Positions 18,244 to 26,476 of a stretch of 64,000 nt of DNA are shown here, piece after piece. Origin of the DNA: an uncultured Cohaesibacter sp. (GTDB lineage Bacteria; Pseudomonadota; Alphaproteobacteria; Rhizobiales; Cohaesibacteraceae); assembly GCF_963676275.1 (NCBI RefSeq), contig NZ_OY781091.1, positions 908,775 to 972,774 on the forward strand, in the 5' to 3' direction. Made by a program: the position numbers and the translations under genes. The number at the start of each line of letters is the position of its first letter. Position 1 is the first letter of the stretch. The notes under the pieces were generated by a model. It was not told where the DNA came from. It saw only the letters and a program-made list of their open reading frames with translations, and did not search any database.

Positions 18244-19548
18244 ATGAACGGATCTGTAACCATCAATGGGCCCAAACGGACCAGCACACGGGCTTATCAG
18301 CGCCCGGATCGTCCGTTTCGGCCAATTGGCGATCTGGACGCGCGCCTGACATCCCTTCTGGATGTGGCTGCCGATTCGGTGTGCCTGATTGATGAACAGT
18401 CTCGCATTCTCCTGTTTAACAAGGCTTCTGAAGTCATGTTTGGATATAGCGCAGAAGAGGTGATCGGAAAATCCGTTGATATCCTGATGCCTGAACAATA
18501 TTCCAGACATCATGATGGCTGGGTCGGACGTTATCTGCGCACCGGTGAGCATTCGATCATCGGCATCGGCCGCGAGGTGGTCGGACTGCACAAGGACGGA
18601 TCGACCTTTCCCTTTGATCTTTCGGTCGGCGTTGCCGAGACCGAGGATGGCAAGCAGTTTATCGGCGTCATGCGCGATCTCCGCAGCCGCAAGAAATCCG
18701 AAGAGCATCTGCGCAATTTGCAGACGGAACTCAATCAGCTGACCCGTATCAATGCGATGGATGAGATGGGGGCGACGGTTGCCCATGAGCTCAACCAGCC
18801 ACTGACCGCGATCATCCTTTATTTGCAGGCCATTGAGCGCAAGCTGCAATCCTATGACGAGCAGCAGCCCTGCAGCCGTGGGGAAATCGATAAACTGGTG
18901 GATCTGTGCGGCCGCGCCATTCGCGAAGCGCAGCGTTCCTCCTCGCTTTTGCAGCGTATCCGGGCCATTATCGAGAAAAAGGAACCCGAGCGCAGCGCCT
19001 GCGACATCATTGAGATCATCCGGAAATCCCACGAATTGGCACTGGTCGGCTTTGCCGCAACGGATGTGCAGGTCGATCTCGACGCAGCAGACGATATTCC
19101 CACCATCTGGGTGGATCCGGTACAGATCGAGCAGATTTTCCTCAATCTGTTGCGCAATGCCTTTCAGGCTCTGCGCAAGGCGCAAGATAAGGCGATCAGG
19201 ATTAGTCTGAACGTGGTTCCTGCGCCCGAAGGGGACAGCCGCAGACGTCTGGTCATCCGCTTCAAGGATAGCGGGCCGGGCGTGCCGGAAGAGCACCGCA
19301 AGAATCTGTTCAAGGCCTTTGATTCGGACCGCAGCAATGGCATGGGCCTTGGCCTTGCGATTGCCCGTTCCATTGCCCAGAGCCATGGCGGCAGCCTTGA
19401 TCTGGAGCCCTTTGATGACAAGCAGCCGGGAGCCTGCTTTGTTTTGACACTGCCTATCGCCTCCCGGTCTTCTGCAACCCCTTCTTGTCGGGAAGGGGAT
19501 GCAAAGGAACCACTGGGCAGCAACCAACAAATATCACCGGCCCCTTAA
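18244..19548 (+). CDS. fixL: FixL, heme-PAS oxygen-sensing histidine kinase
   Basis: A 434-residue soluble kinase. The PAS domain at about 33-155 has the FixL heme signature: SRHHDGWVGRY with His90 and IIGIGREV with Arg110. These align with the proximal His200 and the distal Arg220 of Bradyrhizobium FixL at exactly the same 20-residue spacing. The phospho-acceptor is His181 (GATVAHELNQPLTAI). N-box (LRNAFQALRK) and G-boxes (DSGPGVPEEH, GMGLGLAIARS) follow. O2 bound to heme should inhibit autophosphorylation. There is no membrane segment, as in Bradyrhizobium and unlike Sinorhizobium. The start follows an AGAAGAAGAAGAA tract. fixJ is 32 bases downstream, so the two form an operon. Confidence 0.93.
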   Translation: MNGSVTINGPKRTSTRAYQRPDRPFRPIGDLDARLTSLLDVAADSVCLIDEQSRILLFNKASEVMFGYSAEEVIGKSVDILMPEQYSRHHDGWVGRYLRTGEHSIIGIGREVVGLHKDGSTFPFDLSVGVAETEDGKQFIGVMRDLRSRKKSEEHLRNLQTELNQLTRINAMDEMGATVAHELNQPLTAIILYLQAIERKLQSYDEQQPCSRGEIDKLVDLCGRAIREAQRSSSLLQRIRAIIEKKEPERSACDIIEIIRKSHELALVGFAATDVQVDLDAADDIPTIWVDPVQIEQIFLNLLRNAFQALRKAQDKAIRISLNVVPAPEGDSRRRLVIRFKDSGPGVPEEHRKNLFKAFDSDRSNGMGLGLAIARSIAQSHGGSLDLEPFDDKQPGACFVLTLPIASRSSATPSCREGDAKEPLGSNQQISPAP

Positions 19549-19580
19549 GAGCCTGAAGAAAGCCAAGAGGCGAAGATAAC

Positions 19581-20198
19581 ATGACAACTGACTTACATCC
19601 TTCTATCCATATTGTTGATGACGATCCCGCAGTGAGGGACGCTTTGTCGGTTCTTTTCGAACTGGAAGGGTATCACGTGGAAACATTCTCCAATGGTGAG
19701 GATTTTCTGGCCAATCTGCGCGATTCCGTTCCTTCGATCATTCTGCTCGATGTGCATATGCCGGGCCGCTCGGGCATGGAAGTGCTCGAAGAGCTGGCCG
19801 CCCGCCACATCTCCGCTCCGGTCATGATCATCTCTGGTCAGGGCGACATCCAGATGGCCGTTGCTGCCATCAAACAGGGAGCGCATGACTTTATCGAGAA
19901 GCCATTCGATGGCACGCAAGTGGTTGATCGCATCGAGAAAATTCTGGCAACAGCCAACAAGGCTCCGGATCCGGGCCAGTCTGCGCTAACCAATTGGAGT
20001 TTCCCGCGTGCAGAAACCTTGACCCCGCGCGAGCGTGATGTATTGTTGCAGATAACCCAAGGGGCTTCCAACAAGGAAGCCGGCCAGCATCTGGCAATCT
20101 CTCCGCGTACCATCGAAGTGCATCGGGCGCGAATCATGGAGAAACTGAAAGCACGCAATACGGCCGATCTCGTTCGTATTGTATTGACCGGCCATTGA
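19581..20198 (+). CDS. fixJ: FixJ-type response regulator
   Basis: A 205-residue partner of FixL. The receiver has the acid pocket VDDD (12-15), phospho-acceptor Asp57 (IILLDVHMPG), Thr/Ser switch region MIISGQGD and Lys107 (FIEKPFDG). A Q-linker leads to a LuxR helix-turn-helix (TPRERDVLLQITQGASNKEAGQ, then SPRTIEVHRARIMEKL, about 145-195). The sequence agrees closely with FixJ and related TtrR/TodT-type regulators. Directly downstream of fixL, it should activate fixK, the next gene. The terminator at 20327-20352 ends the fixLJ unit. Confidence 0.92.
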   Translation: MTTDLHPSIHIVDDDPAVRDALSVLFELEGYHVETFSNGEDFLANLRDSVPSIILLDVHMPGRSGMEVLEELAARHISAPVMIISGQGDIQMAVAAIKQGAHDFIEKPFDGTQVVDRIEKILATANKAPDPGQSALTNWSFPRAETLTPRERDVLLQITQGASNKEAGQHLAISPRTIEVHRARIMEKLKARNTADLVRIVLTGH

Positions 20199-20326
20199 TA
20201 GGCCAACCTGACGCCGTCGTGCATCTGACTTAAAGAGAGCCGTGGGGCGTACAGGGGCCAAACAGGAGGACACTCTCTCCCGCGATTACACAAGTTGTAT
20301 CGCCGGATGAGGGGCAATGGCCAATG

Positions 20327-20352
20327 GGACCGGGAGTAATCCCGGTCCTTTT
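20327..20352 (+). terminator. Intrinsic terminator of fixLJ
   Basis: GGACCGGGA (20327-20335) pairs perfectly with TCCCGGTCC (20340-20348), with a 4-base loop, followed by a TTTTATTTTAT tract. Confidence 0.93.
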
Positions 20353-20535
20353 ATTTTATCAAGGCCGGACGGTCTTTTCCCTGTCTTCCCGCTTTTTGCT
20401 CAAGAAAATCCTAAATGATGCATCGCACGTTGATCGACGGCGTGCCCGCCTGCAGGGCATCCCCATTTCGACATCTATGTGAGAGCTGGGCGAAAGTCAT
20501 GATTTCATCATCTTTTCATTGCATTCACTTGCAGT

Positions 20536-20679
20536 ATAAGTGAAAATACGTGCAATAAGTATTTTCAGTTGGACAGATTGCTACGACGGCCAACTTGTCG
20601 TATAGCTGCTGACAGTCTTCTGAAATAAGTGATAATGGTTCGAAGGCCCAAGTGGTCTGAATCGGGAGTGAATAAGTGA
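20536..20679 (+). promoter_or_regulatory. Operator-like repeats upstream of fixK
   Basis: TGAAAATAC (20541-20549) and GTATTTTCA (20559-20567) form a perfect 9-bp inverted repeat with a 9-base spacer. The octamer ATAAGTGA occurs three times: 20536-20543, 20625-20632 and 20672-20679, the last touching the fixK start. The region is the natural site for FixJ binding and perhaps FixK autoregulation, but I cannot match a published FixJ site with certainty. Confidence 0.5.
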
Positions 20680-21407
20680 TGCCGGAAGAACGAATTGTCA
20701 AAATGCCAAAAGCCGACTTTGATCGCGGTACGGCGCCTTGTCGATCGCCCTTCCCCGTCGAATCCGAATTCAAGGGCATTATGTCCAGTGACCAGAGCCG
20801 TCACAAAACCTTTCCCGCCCATGGCGTCGTCTTTTTCGAAGGTGATCCTGCTAACAATATCTATGAGGTGGCAGACGGTTCGGTGATGCTCTACAAGCTG
20901 CTTCCTGATGGGCGCAGACAGGTTGTCGAAATCCTTGGTCCGGGTGATCTTTTTGGCGTTCCGGCTGGAGAAGTTTATGATACTTCAGCGGAAACCCTGA
21001 CAGAAACTCTGGTTCACCTGATCTCTCGCAAAGATGCGGAAGGGTCTCCGGAAATTCAGCAGCATATGAGAAAATGCCTGATTTCCCAGGTTCAGAATCT
21101 GCATGATCATGCGGTTCTGCTTGGCAGAAAATCGGCGCATGAGCGCGTGGCCTCTTTTCTCATGCGATTTGTGCCCAACCGTGGTGGCTTCGCCTGCACC
21201 GGGCCAGAATCGGAAAATGAAGACGAATCCGTCGTTACTCTCTATATGACCCGGCAGGAAATCGCCGACTATCTCGGACTGACGATTGAAACGGTCAGCC
21301 GCGTTTTGTCCGATATGAAGCGCCGCAAGGTCATCACGATGGAAAAGCAGGATCGCATTCGCGTCATGAATGTTTGCGGTTTGTGCCATTTGACTGGCAA
21401 ATTCTAG
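20679..21407 (+). CDS. fixK: FixK-type Crp/Fnr regulator
   Basis: A 242-residue regulator. The cyclic-nucleotide-type beta-roll domain is at about 35-140 (AHGVVFFEGDPANNIYEVAD, LPDGRRQVVEILGPGDLFG) and the Crp helix-turn-helix at about 190-225 (MTRQEIADYLGLTIETVSRV). The recognition helix ETVSR is the FNR/FixK type that reads TTGA half-sites. It has only one N-terminal Cys, so it lacks the [4Fe-4S] cysteines of FNR/FnrN and is better called FixK. O2 information must therefore come through FixLJ. A CGLC motif near the C-terminus is unusual. ATG 20679 follows GGGAG; an adjacent GTG at 20676 is an alternative start. Confidence 0.85.
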   Translation: MPEERIVKMPKADFDRGTAPCRSPFPVESEFKGIMSSDQSRHKTFPAHGVVFFEGDPANNIYEVADGSVMLYKLLPDGRRQVVEILGPGDLFGVPAGEVYDTSAETLTETLVHLISRKDAEGSPEIQQHMRKCLISQVQNLHDHAVLLGRKSAHERVASFLMRFVPNRGGFACTGPESENEDESVVTLYMTRQEIADYLGLTIETVSRVLSDMKRRKVITMEKQDRIRVMNVCGLCHLTGKF

Positions 21408-21617
21408 TTAGGTGAAACTAACTACGACCTTCGAGATATCCACAAAGTGCAGGGCTGTTCTTCTGTGAAAACACCTATCCAAATGGTTAGGTTTGGTCCA
21501 GTTGTGCGCAAAAACGGAAAATTGTCAAACCATTGTCGTATGCGTTTCCGCTTAGTTCTTTTGCGGGCATGGACATTGGCGCGCAAGCCTGAACGAGCAG
21601 CAGCGAAGCCGGAACAG

Positions 21618-21649
21618 GCCTCTTCAGAGCTGTTTTCTGAAGAGGCTTT
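21618..21649. terminator. Bidirectional-type hairpin between fixK and hemN
   Basis: GCCTCTTCAGA (21618-21628) pairs perfectly with TCTGAAGAGGC (21636-21646), with a 7-base loop, followed by TTTGTTG on the plus strand. It lies between convergent fixK and hemN and probably ends both transcripts. Confidence 0.8.
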
Positions 21650-21663
21650 GTTGATGAGAGAGA

Positions 21664-23013
21664 TCAGACCGCGACGGAATGCCTTCCCTTGCCCGTTTGC
21701 AGATAGGCATCGAAAATGGCGGCTACCAGCCGCACCAAGGGCCGACCGGTGCGGGTGACGCGGATCACATCCTCCGAGCGTTCTGCTATGCCGTCCGCTT
21801 CCAGTTCCTGCAATTGCGGATAACAGGATCGCAACGGCTCCAGAGCAACGCCATAGGCCTTGGCAATCGCGGCAATATCGGCTTCATAGGCGGTCATCAG
21901 CGCCATGATGATGGCTGCCCGGGCGCGGTCGTCCTGATCCAGTGCGATGCCGCGGGCAATGGGCAGCTTGCCTTCATCAACGGCCCGCTCCCAACCGCCA
22001 AAATCAGGGCTGTTCTGAACATATCCCTGCGGCAATTTGCCGATGGATGAGGCGCCTATCCCGATCAGGATATCGGCCTCGTCGGTCGTATAACCCTGAA
22101 AATTGCGTCGCATGGTGCCGTCTCTGGCAGCGATGGCCAGCGGGTCATCGGCTTTGGCAAAATGGTCCAGACCGATCTTTTCATAGCCATTCTCGGCCAG
22201 TGCCTGAGAGGCCTCGTCAAACAGGGCGATGCGCATTTCAGCATCGGGCAACCTGTCTTCAGGGATCAGGCGCTGATGCTTTTTCATCCATGGCACATGG
22301 GCATAGCCGAACAGGGCCAGACGGGAAGGATCAAGACTGACGGTCAGTTCCACCGCCTTGCGAATGGTGTCGAGCGTCTGATAGGGCAGACCATACATGA
22401 GATCGAGATTGATCTTTTCGATGCCAACCGCCCGCAAGGCATCCACCGCAGCCTTGACCTGCTCATAGGGTTGCACCCGTCCCACGGTCTGCTGGACCTT
22501 GAGATCGAAATCCTGCACGCCCAGACTGGCGCGGGTGATTCCCGCAAGGTTCAGGGTTTGTGCCAGTTCCGGTGTCACGGTGCGCGGATCGAGCTCGATG
22601 GCATGCTCCATGTCATCGAGCCAATGGAAGCTGGAGCGCAACGCATCAACGATCATCAGGAAACAGTCATGCGGCAGAATGGAAGGCGTACCTCCACCCC
22701 AGTGTATATGGCTGACTGGCTGATTGGCCGGCAGCTTGCTGGCCACGAGCGCCACTTCGCGAACCAGTTGATCGCTATAGGCGCGCAGCGGTTTCTCCTG
22801 CTTGGTCACCTTGGTATAGCAGCCACAATAATGGCACATGGAATCGCAGAAAGGCACATGCAGATAGAGGGAAACCGGCGTCTGCGGGTCAATCGTCGCC
22901 AGCCATTGCTCATAGGTCGCCTCGCTCACCGCATCGGAAAAATGCGGAGCCGTGGGATATGAGGTGTAACGCGGCACAGAGCGCGTTGCATATTTCAAGG
23001 TCACATTGGTCAT
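21664..23013 (-). CDS. hemN: Oxygen-independent coproporphyrinogen III oxidase (HemN)
   Basis: A 449-residue radical SAM enzyme that converts coproporphyrinogen III to protoporphyrinogen IX without O2. The [4Fe-4S] motif CDSMCHYCGC (CxxxCxxC plus the extra Cys of HemN) lies at about residue 56-65. PRYTSYPTAPHF near the start, HIHWGGGTPSIL and the ELDPRTVTPE segment are all typical of HemN. I start at ATG 23013 because longer frames use a TTG with no family similarity. No Shine-Dalgarno is visible, and the FixK box upstream places the transcription start close to the ATG. It makes heme under the same low-O2 conditions in which the heme-rich cbb3 oxidase is made. Confidence 0.94.
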   Translation of the reverse strand: MTNVTLKYATRSVPRYTSYPTAPHFSDAVSEATYEQWLATIDPQTPVSLYLHVPFCDSMCHYCGCYTKVTKQEKPLRAYSDQLVREVALVASKLPANQPVSHIHWGGGTPSILPHDCFLMIVDALRSSFHWLDDMEHAIELDPRTVTPELAQTLNLAGITRASLGVQDFDLKVQQTVGRVQPYEQVKAAVDALRAVGIEKINLDLMYGLPYQTLDTIRKAVELTVSLDPSRLALFGYAHVPWMKKHQRLIPEDRLPDAEMRIALFDEASQALAENGYEKIGLDHFAKADDPLAIAARDGTMRRNFQGYTTDEADILIGIGASSIGKLPQGYVQNSPDFGGWERAVDEGKLPIARGIALDQDDRARAAIIMALMTAYEADIAAIAKAYGVALEPLRSCYPQLQELEADGIAERSEDVIRVTRTGRPLVRLVAAIFDAYLQTGKGRHSVAV

Positions 23014-23047
23014 TTTGGCATTTAGATCTTTGCAATGAAGAAGGACT

Positions 23048-23061
23048 TTGAGCCTTGTCAA
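23048..23061 (-). promoter_or_regulatory. FixK box of hemN
   Basis: On the minus strand this reads TTGACAAGGCTCAA, matching TTGA-N6-TCAA. Its centre lies 41.5 bases upstream of the hemN ATG. A TCTAAA hexamer (23026-23021, minus strand) stands at the -10 distance. This is a class II FNR/FixK promoter layout. Confidence 0.75.
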
Positions 23062-23221
23062 TTCTTAACAAATTGTCATCACCCGCTTTCGTATAGATCG
23101 CGGGTGCCATCTGGCCGAACAAGGGCTGTTTTTCTGGCGCGCAGGGCAGGGGCAAAGCCTGCGCCGAGCAACTCTTAAGGCCCGCTTTTCGGCGCGGTAG
23201 TTCGAGAGAGGTCCTGAGCGA

Positions 23222-24400
23222 TCATGGATTGAGGATGGCGCTCGTCGTTTTCACCACCAGCGTCAGCGGAAGGGTTGCCGTATCGACGACGATATCGGAG
23301 AAGGTCTGCGTTTCTCCCGGCGCTTGCAGGAAGACCTGCTGATTGCTTGAAGTCATGCCCTTGAGCAAGGCCACCAGACTGGGCGAGGTAACCGCCGTCA
23401 TGTGATTCATGCCATCGCCACCGGTAAACTGGGATACGTCGAAAACGGTTATGCCATTTCTGCGGATTCTGGTCTCATCGATATTGTTGCCGACGCGGTT
23501 CTTGTCACCGGCCAGAAAACTGGAAAGCTGCAGCGCCTTGTCTTTCTGAGAGGCGAAGATCGCAAATTCTCGCGGCAAGGTCTTGATGGCATTGAGCTGG
23601 GCATTGAACACATCAATGTCGAGATCGGGCGAGATCAGAATGACCGAATGAATCTTGGCTGGCAGCTTGCCATGGTTTGCCAGCGCCATCTGGCGCAATG
23701 TTTCCATCAGCAGTTCCGAACCAAGCGAATGGGCAATGAGCACCACATCCTCGAGATCTGAATCTGCCATCAATTCAATGACGGAGGCCAGCTGGTCTCG
23801 TGAAATCTTCACACTGTCCCTGTCATAGATATAAAGACCGGGTTCACCCGCCGAAGGCCAGCTGTAAAGCGCCAGAGGCATGGCAAGATCGAAATCATGG
23901 CGCAGCTGGGCGGCGCGATAAAGGCTCTCCGAAAAATCGGTATTGTAACCATGGACAAACAGCGCTGCCGAGCGAGACGCCTTTTTATTGTCGCGGCCAG
24001 CCTCTTTTGCCATGCCCTCCAGCGCCTTCTGGAATGACGGCCCATCCTTGAAGGGCTCAACCGAGGCAACGGCAAAATGCCGTTTCGGGTCCGGTTTGCC
24101 ATGCGGCCATTCAATCTGGCCCACCTTGTGCACCTCGGGGATGGACACATTATAGGTTGCCAGATGCAGTTTGGTGTCGCGTTCTCCGCTGAAATCGCCA
24201 TTCTCGCCCGGTGATCGGCTGGTGGCGACCAATACCGGCTCGATGTCCTTGGCGCCAGCAAGCGAACTGGCGAATTGAACCCCGGTTGGCGTCGAGCAGG
24301 CAGCCAGAAACGCGCATGCGGCCATAATGGCGGCCCCTCGGCTGAGGCTGTGCAGCCATTTCGGCTGAGGCTTGCTTTCTTTAGTGTAAAGGCTCATCAC
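23222..24400 (-). CDS. Lipoprotein alpha/beta hydrolase (DUF900 type)
   Basis: A 392-residue protein. The N-terminus carries a lipobox (MAACAFLAACSTPTG, Cys near residue 35), so it is probably anchored in the outer or inner membrane, facing the periplasm. The hydrolase domain shows AALFVHGYNTDFSESLYRAA (oxyanion strand), LYSWPSAGEPGLYIYD, and nucleophile motif LIAHSLGSELLMETL (Ser near residue 225). This matches the DUF900 family of alpha/beta hydrolases. Substrate unknown. It lies between hemN and the cco operons but shows no FixK box, so its presence there may be incidental. Confidence 0.8.
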   Translation of the reverse strand: MMSLYTKESKPQPKWLHSLSRGAAIMAACAFLAACSTPTGVQFASSLAGAKDIEPVLVATSRSPGENGDFSGERDTKLHLATYNVSIPEVHKVGQIEWPHGKPDPKRHFAVASVEPFKDGPSFQKALEGMAKEAGRDNKKASRSAALFVHGYNTDFSESLYRAAQLRHDFDLAMPLALYSWPSAGEPGLYIYDRDSVKISRDQLASVIELMADSDLEDVVLIAHSLGSELLMETLRQMALANHGKLPAKIHSVILISPDLDIDVFNAQLNAIKTLPREFAIFASQKDKALQLSSFLAGDKNRVGNNIDETRIRRNGITVFDVSQFTGGDGMNHMTAVTSPSLVALLKGMTSSNQQVFLQAPGETQTFSDIVVDTATLPLTLVVKTTSAILNP

Positions 24401-24836
24401 AGGCTCATGCTCGCGCGATTCATCAATTTGCCACCCCCCGGTGGCGCAGGGCCGATATTTAGCAGCTTTGCATGCAATAGCAAAGCGGACAGATCGTCGA
24501 GGCCATATATATGGTGTCTTATGTCAATTTGATGGCTAGCCATGACGGTTCCTCCTGACGCCAACCTGACAAAAACCAGATGCAAACCAGATACTAACTT
24601 GGCACCAAATGTCGGCTGGCAATCATTGGCTAATCCTTCTCTGACCTGCATGATCTGTCAGCTTGCCAAGCCGTCACTTGAATGATAACTGGAGTGGACT
24701 TGCCGGATTTTGTTCTCAAAATCGACGATCACTATCCCTGTACCAATCTTCTGGTCATGAGAGATATTGCATCTTTTTTGCTTTTCCCTGACCTGCCCGG
24801 ATGGACGCCAGCCAAATCCGATGGGGTGAAAGACCA
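24401..24836. other. Intergenic region with palindrome and 11-bp repeat
   Basis: No gene supported. ATGGCTAGCCAT (24532-24543) is a perfect palindrome, and AAACCAGAT occurs twice 11 bp apart (24573-24581 and 24584-24592). Promoters for the divergent hydrolase and AbrB-type genes are presumably here. Confidence 0.4.
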
Positions 24837-25955
24837 ATGCCCTTTGATAAAAACAAGAATGTCCCCCCGAAGATGCGCAAGGATTGGCGTGACAGAAATA
24901 TGGGAAAATGCCTGTTGCAGGTGGTCGCGCTTTATCTGATCGCCCTTGCCGGTGGAGCAATTGCCCATTGGGTCGATTTCCCCGCTGCCTGGCTGACCGG
25001 CTCTCTTCTGGCCGTCGCGATAACCTCGCTGGCTGGTCTTCGCCTTCATCTGCCCCATTTGCTGCGCGATCTTGGCTTCGCGCAAGTGGGGCTCATTCTG
25101 GGCTCCGGTTTTTCTCCCGACATGCTCAGCGCCATTGCGGCCTGGCCCCTCAGCATCGCCATGCTGGCGGTAACCGTGGTTGCAATTGCCGCATCGGCCT
25201 ATTGGGTGCTTCGCAAGATCGGGCGCTGGGATCATGATACCGCGCTTTTCTCATCTCTGCCCGGTGCTCTCAGCTATATCATTGTCATAGCCGAGGATTC
25301 AAAGGCCGACATGACCAGAGTGGCGATCGCCCAAAGTCTGCGCGTCTTTGTTCTGGTCTCCATTCTGCCGATCATTCTGACCCCCTTTACCGACGGGGTC
25401 ACCAGCAGGGTTGGTCCTGATACCGTGACCCTTGATCTCATGCATCTGGGATTGATGATTGTTGCTGTGGCCATTCTGGTGCCGGTCGCGCTGCGGCTGC
25501 GGATACCGTCGGGCCTGATGCTGTCCGGTATCATCGTGTCTGGGACGCTCTATTTGACCGGTGTCTATCATGAGCCTTTTCCCGTTTGGTTCACGGTGCC
25601 CGGCTATCTGACCATCGGGATCAATATCGGAGCGCGCTTCGCGTCCATTTCCGTGCGGGACCTTGTGCGCCTGTCCGGTATTTCGATGCTGTCATTGATC
25701 ACGTCGGCTGCCGTCTCCGGTGTGGCGGCTCTCCTATGCGCAGAATTGCTCGATTTCCCGGTCGGTCAAGTCATTCTGGCCTTTGCGCCGGGCGGCTTTG
25801 ACACGATGGTGCTGTTGTCTTTCCTGATCAATCTCAACCCGGCCTATGTGACCGGCCATCATCTGGTGCGCTATCTCGGACTGGTCATCTTTGCCCCGCT
25901 GGTCATTTCCCGCCTTTCCCGCTCCAGAGACAAGCAATCGCAAGAAGAAAACTGA
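24837..25955 (+). CDS. AbrB-type (PF05145) polytopic membrane protein
   Basis: About 372 residues with about ten hydrophobic helices in two similar halves (ALYLIALAGGAIAHWVDFPA with AWLTGSLLAV, and IPSGLMLSGIIVSGTLYLTGV). This duplicated pattern defines the membrane AbrB/AimA-like family, of poorly known function and possibly transport of small acids, not the DNA-binding AbrB. Characteristic segments are GALSYIIVIAEDSKADMTRV and FAPGGFDTMVLLSFLI. Several ATGs compete (24801, 24837, 24900); I prefer 24837 because GGGGTGAAAG precedes it. Neighbours do not reveal its role. Confidence 0.75.
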   Translation: MPFDKNKNVPPKMRKDWRDRNMGKCLLQVVALYLIALAGGAIAHWVDFPAAWLTGSLLAVAITSLAGLRLHLPHLLRDLGFAQVGLILGSGFSPDMLSAIAAWPLSIAMLAVTVVAIAASAYWVLRKIGRWDHDTALFSSLPGALSYIIVIAEDSKADMTRVAIAQSLRVFVLVSILPIILTPFTDGVTSRVGPDTVTLDLMHLGLMIVAVAILVPVALRLRIPSGLMLSGIIVSGTLYLTGVYHEPFPVWFTVPGYLTIGINIGARFASISVRDLVRLSGISMLSLITSAAVSGVAALLCAELLDFPVGQVILAFAPGGFDTMVLLSFLINLNPAYVTGHHLVRYLGLVIFAPLVISRLSRSRDKQSQEEN

Positions 25956-26476
25956 TCTATTCTGGTCCCGGTTGCTCATAACAGGTATTTTATATGCGAA
26001 TTATCTGTTTGAGACTAAAGGGAAATCGTGATTCTACATACGCCTATTGGCTTGCCCGTCATGATTATTGGACCAAATCCATCCCGCCTGCTTTGCAAGG
26101 CGTTTGGATATCCGTGTATAAAGTGCATTGGGCATGAATATTTTTCTGCCACTTAAGCAGCATGCGACCAAAAGGACTGCATTTGAGGGCAAACATTAAG
26201 TAATTGTAATAATTATAACAAATTGCCATTTGGGGCAAAAATAAGGAAATTATCTGCGACAACCGGTCGCAGGAACCAGCCTTGTCCTCCTCTTTCCGTT
26301 GATATGAGTCAAAGCGTAAAAATAGGGCGATCCCTAGGGTTTTCGAACCCAATCGGGGGAAGTGTGCTCAAAGATCAACCTGTAATTGACGACATCCGGG
26401 TGTCGTCAAGGTGACTTTACAATGGTGCTGTGGTTCGACTTCATGGGGAGGCTCGGGCCACAGATGGGACTGAAAG
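25956..26476. other. Upstream region of the cbb3 oxidase operon
   Basis: About 520 bases without a supported gene. It contains the FixK box of ccoN (separate entry) and the 12-mer ATATGCGAATTA at 25992-26003, which recurs upstream of ccoG at 30131-30142. Confidence 0.5.
26299..26312 (+). promoter_or_regulatory. FixK box of ccoNOQP
   Basis: TTGATATGAGTCAA matches the FNR/FixK consensus TTGAT-N4-RTCAA very well. It lies 165 bases upstream of ccoN, so the transcript would begin near 26347 with a leader of about 130 bases. Confidence 0.85.

Noticed and set aside
24801..25955. Calling the AbrB-type gene a DNA-binding transition-state regulator
   Set aside because: The protein is a multi-helix membrane protein; only the name is shared with DNA-binding AbrB.
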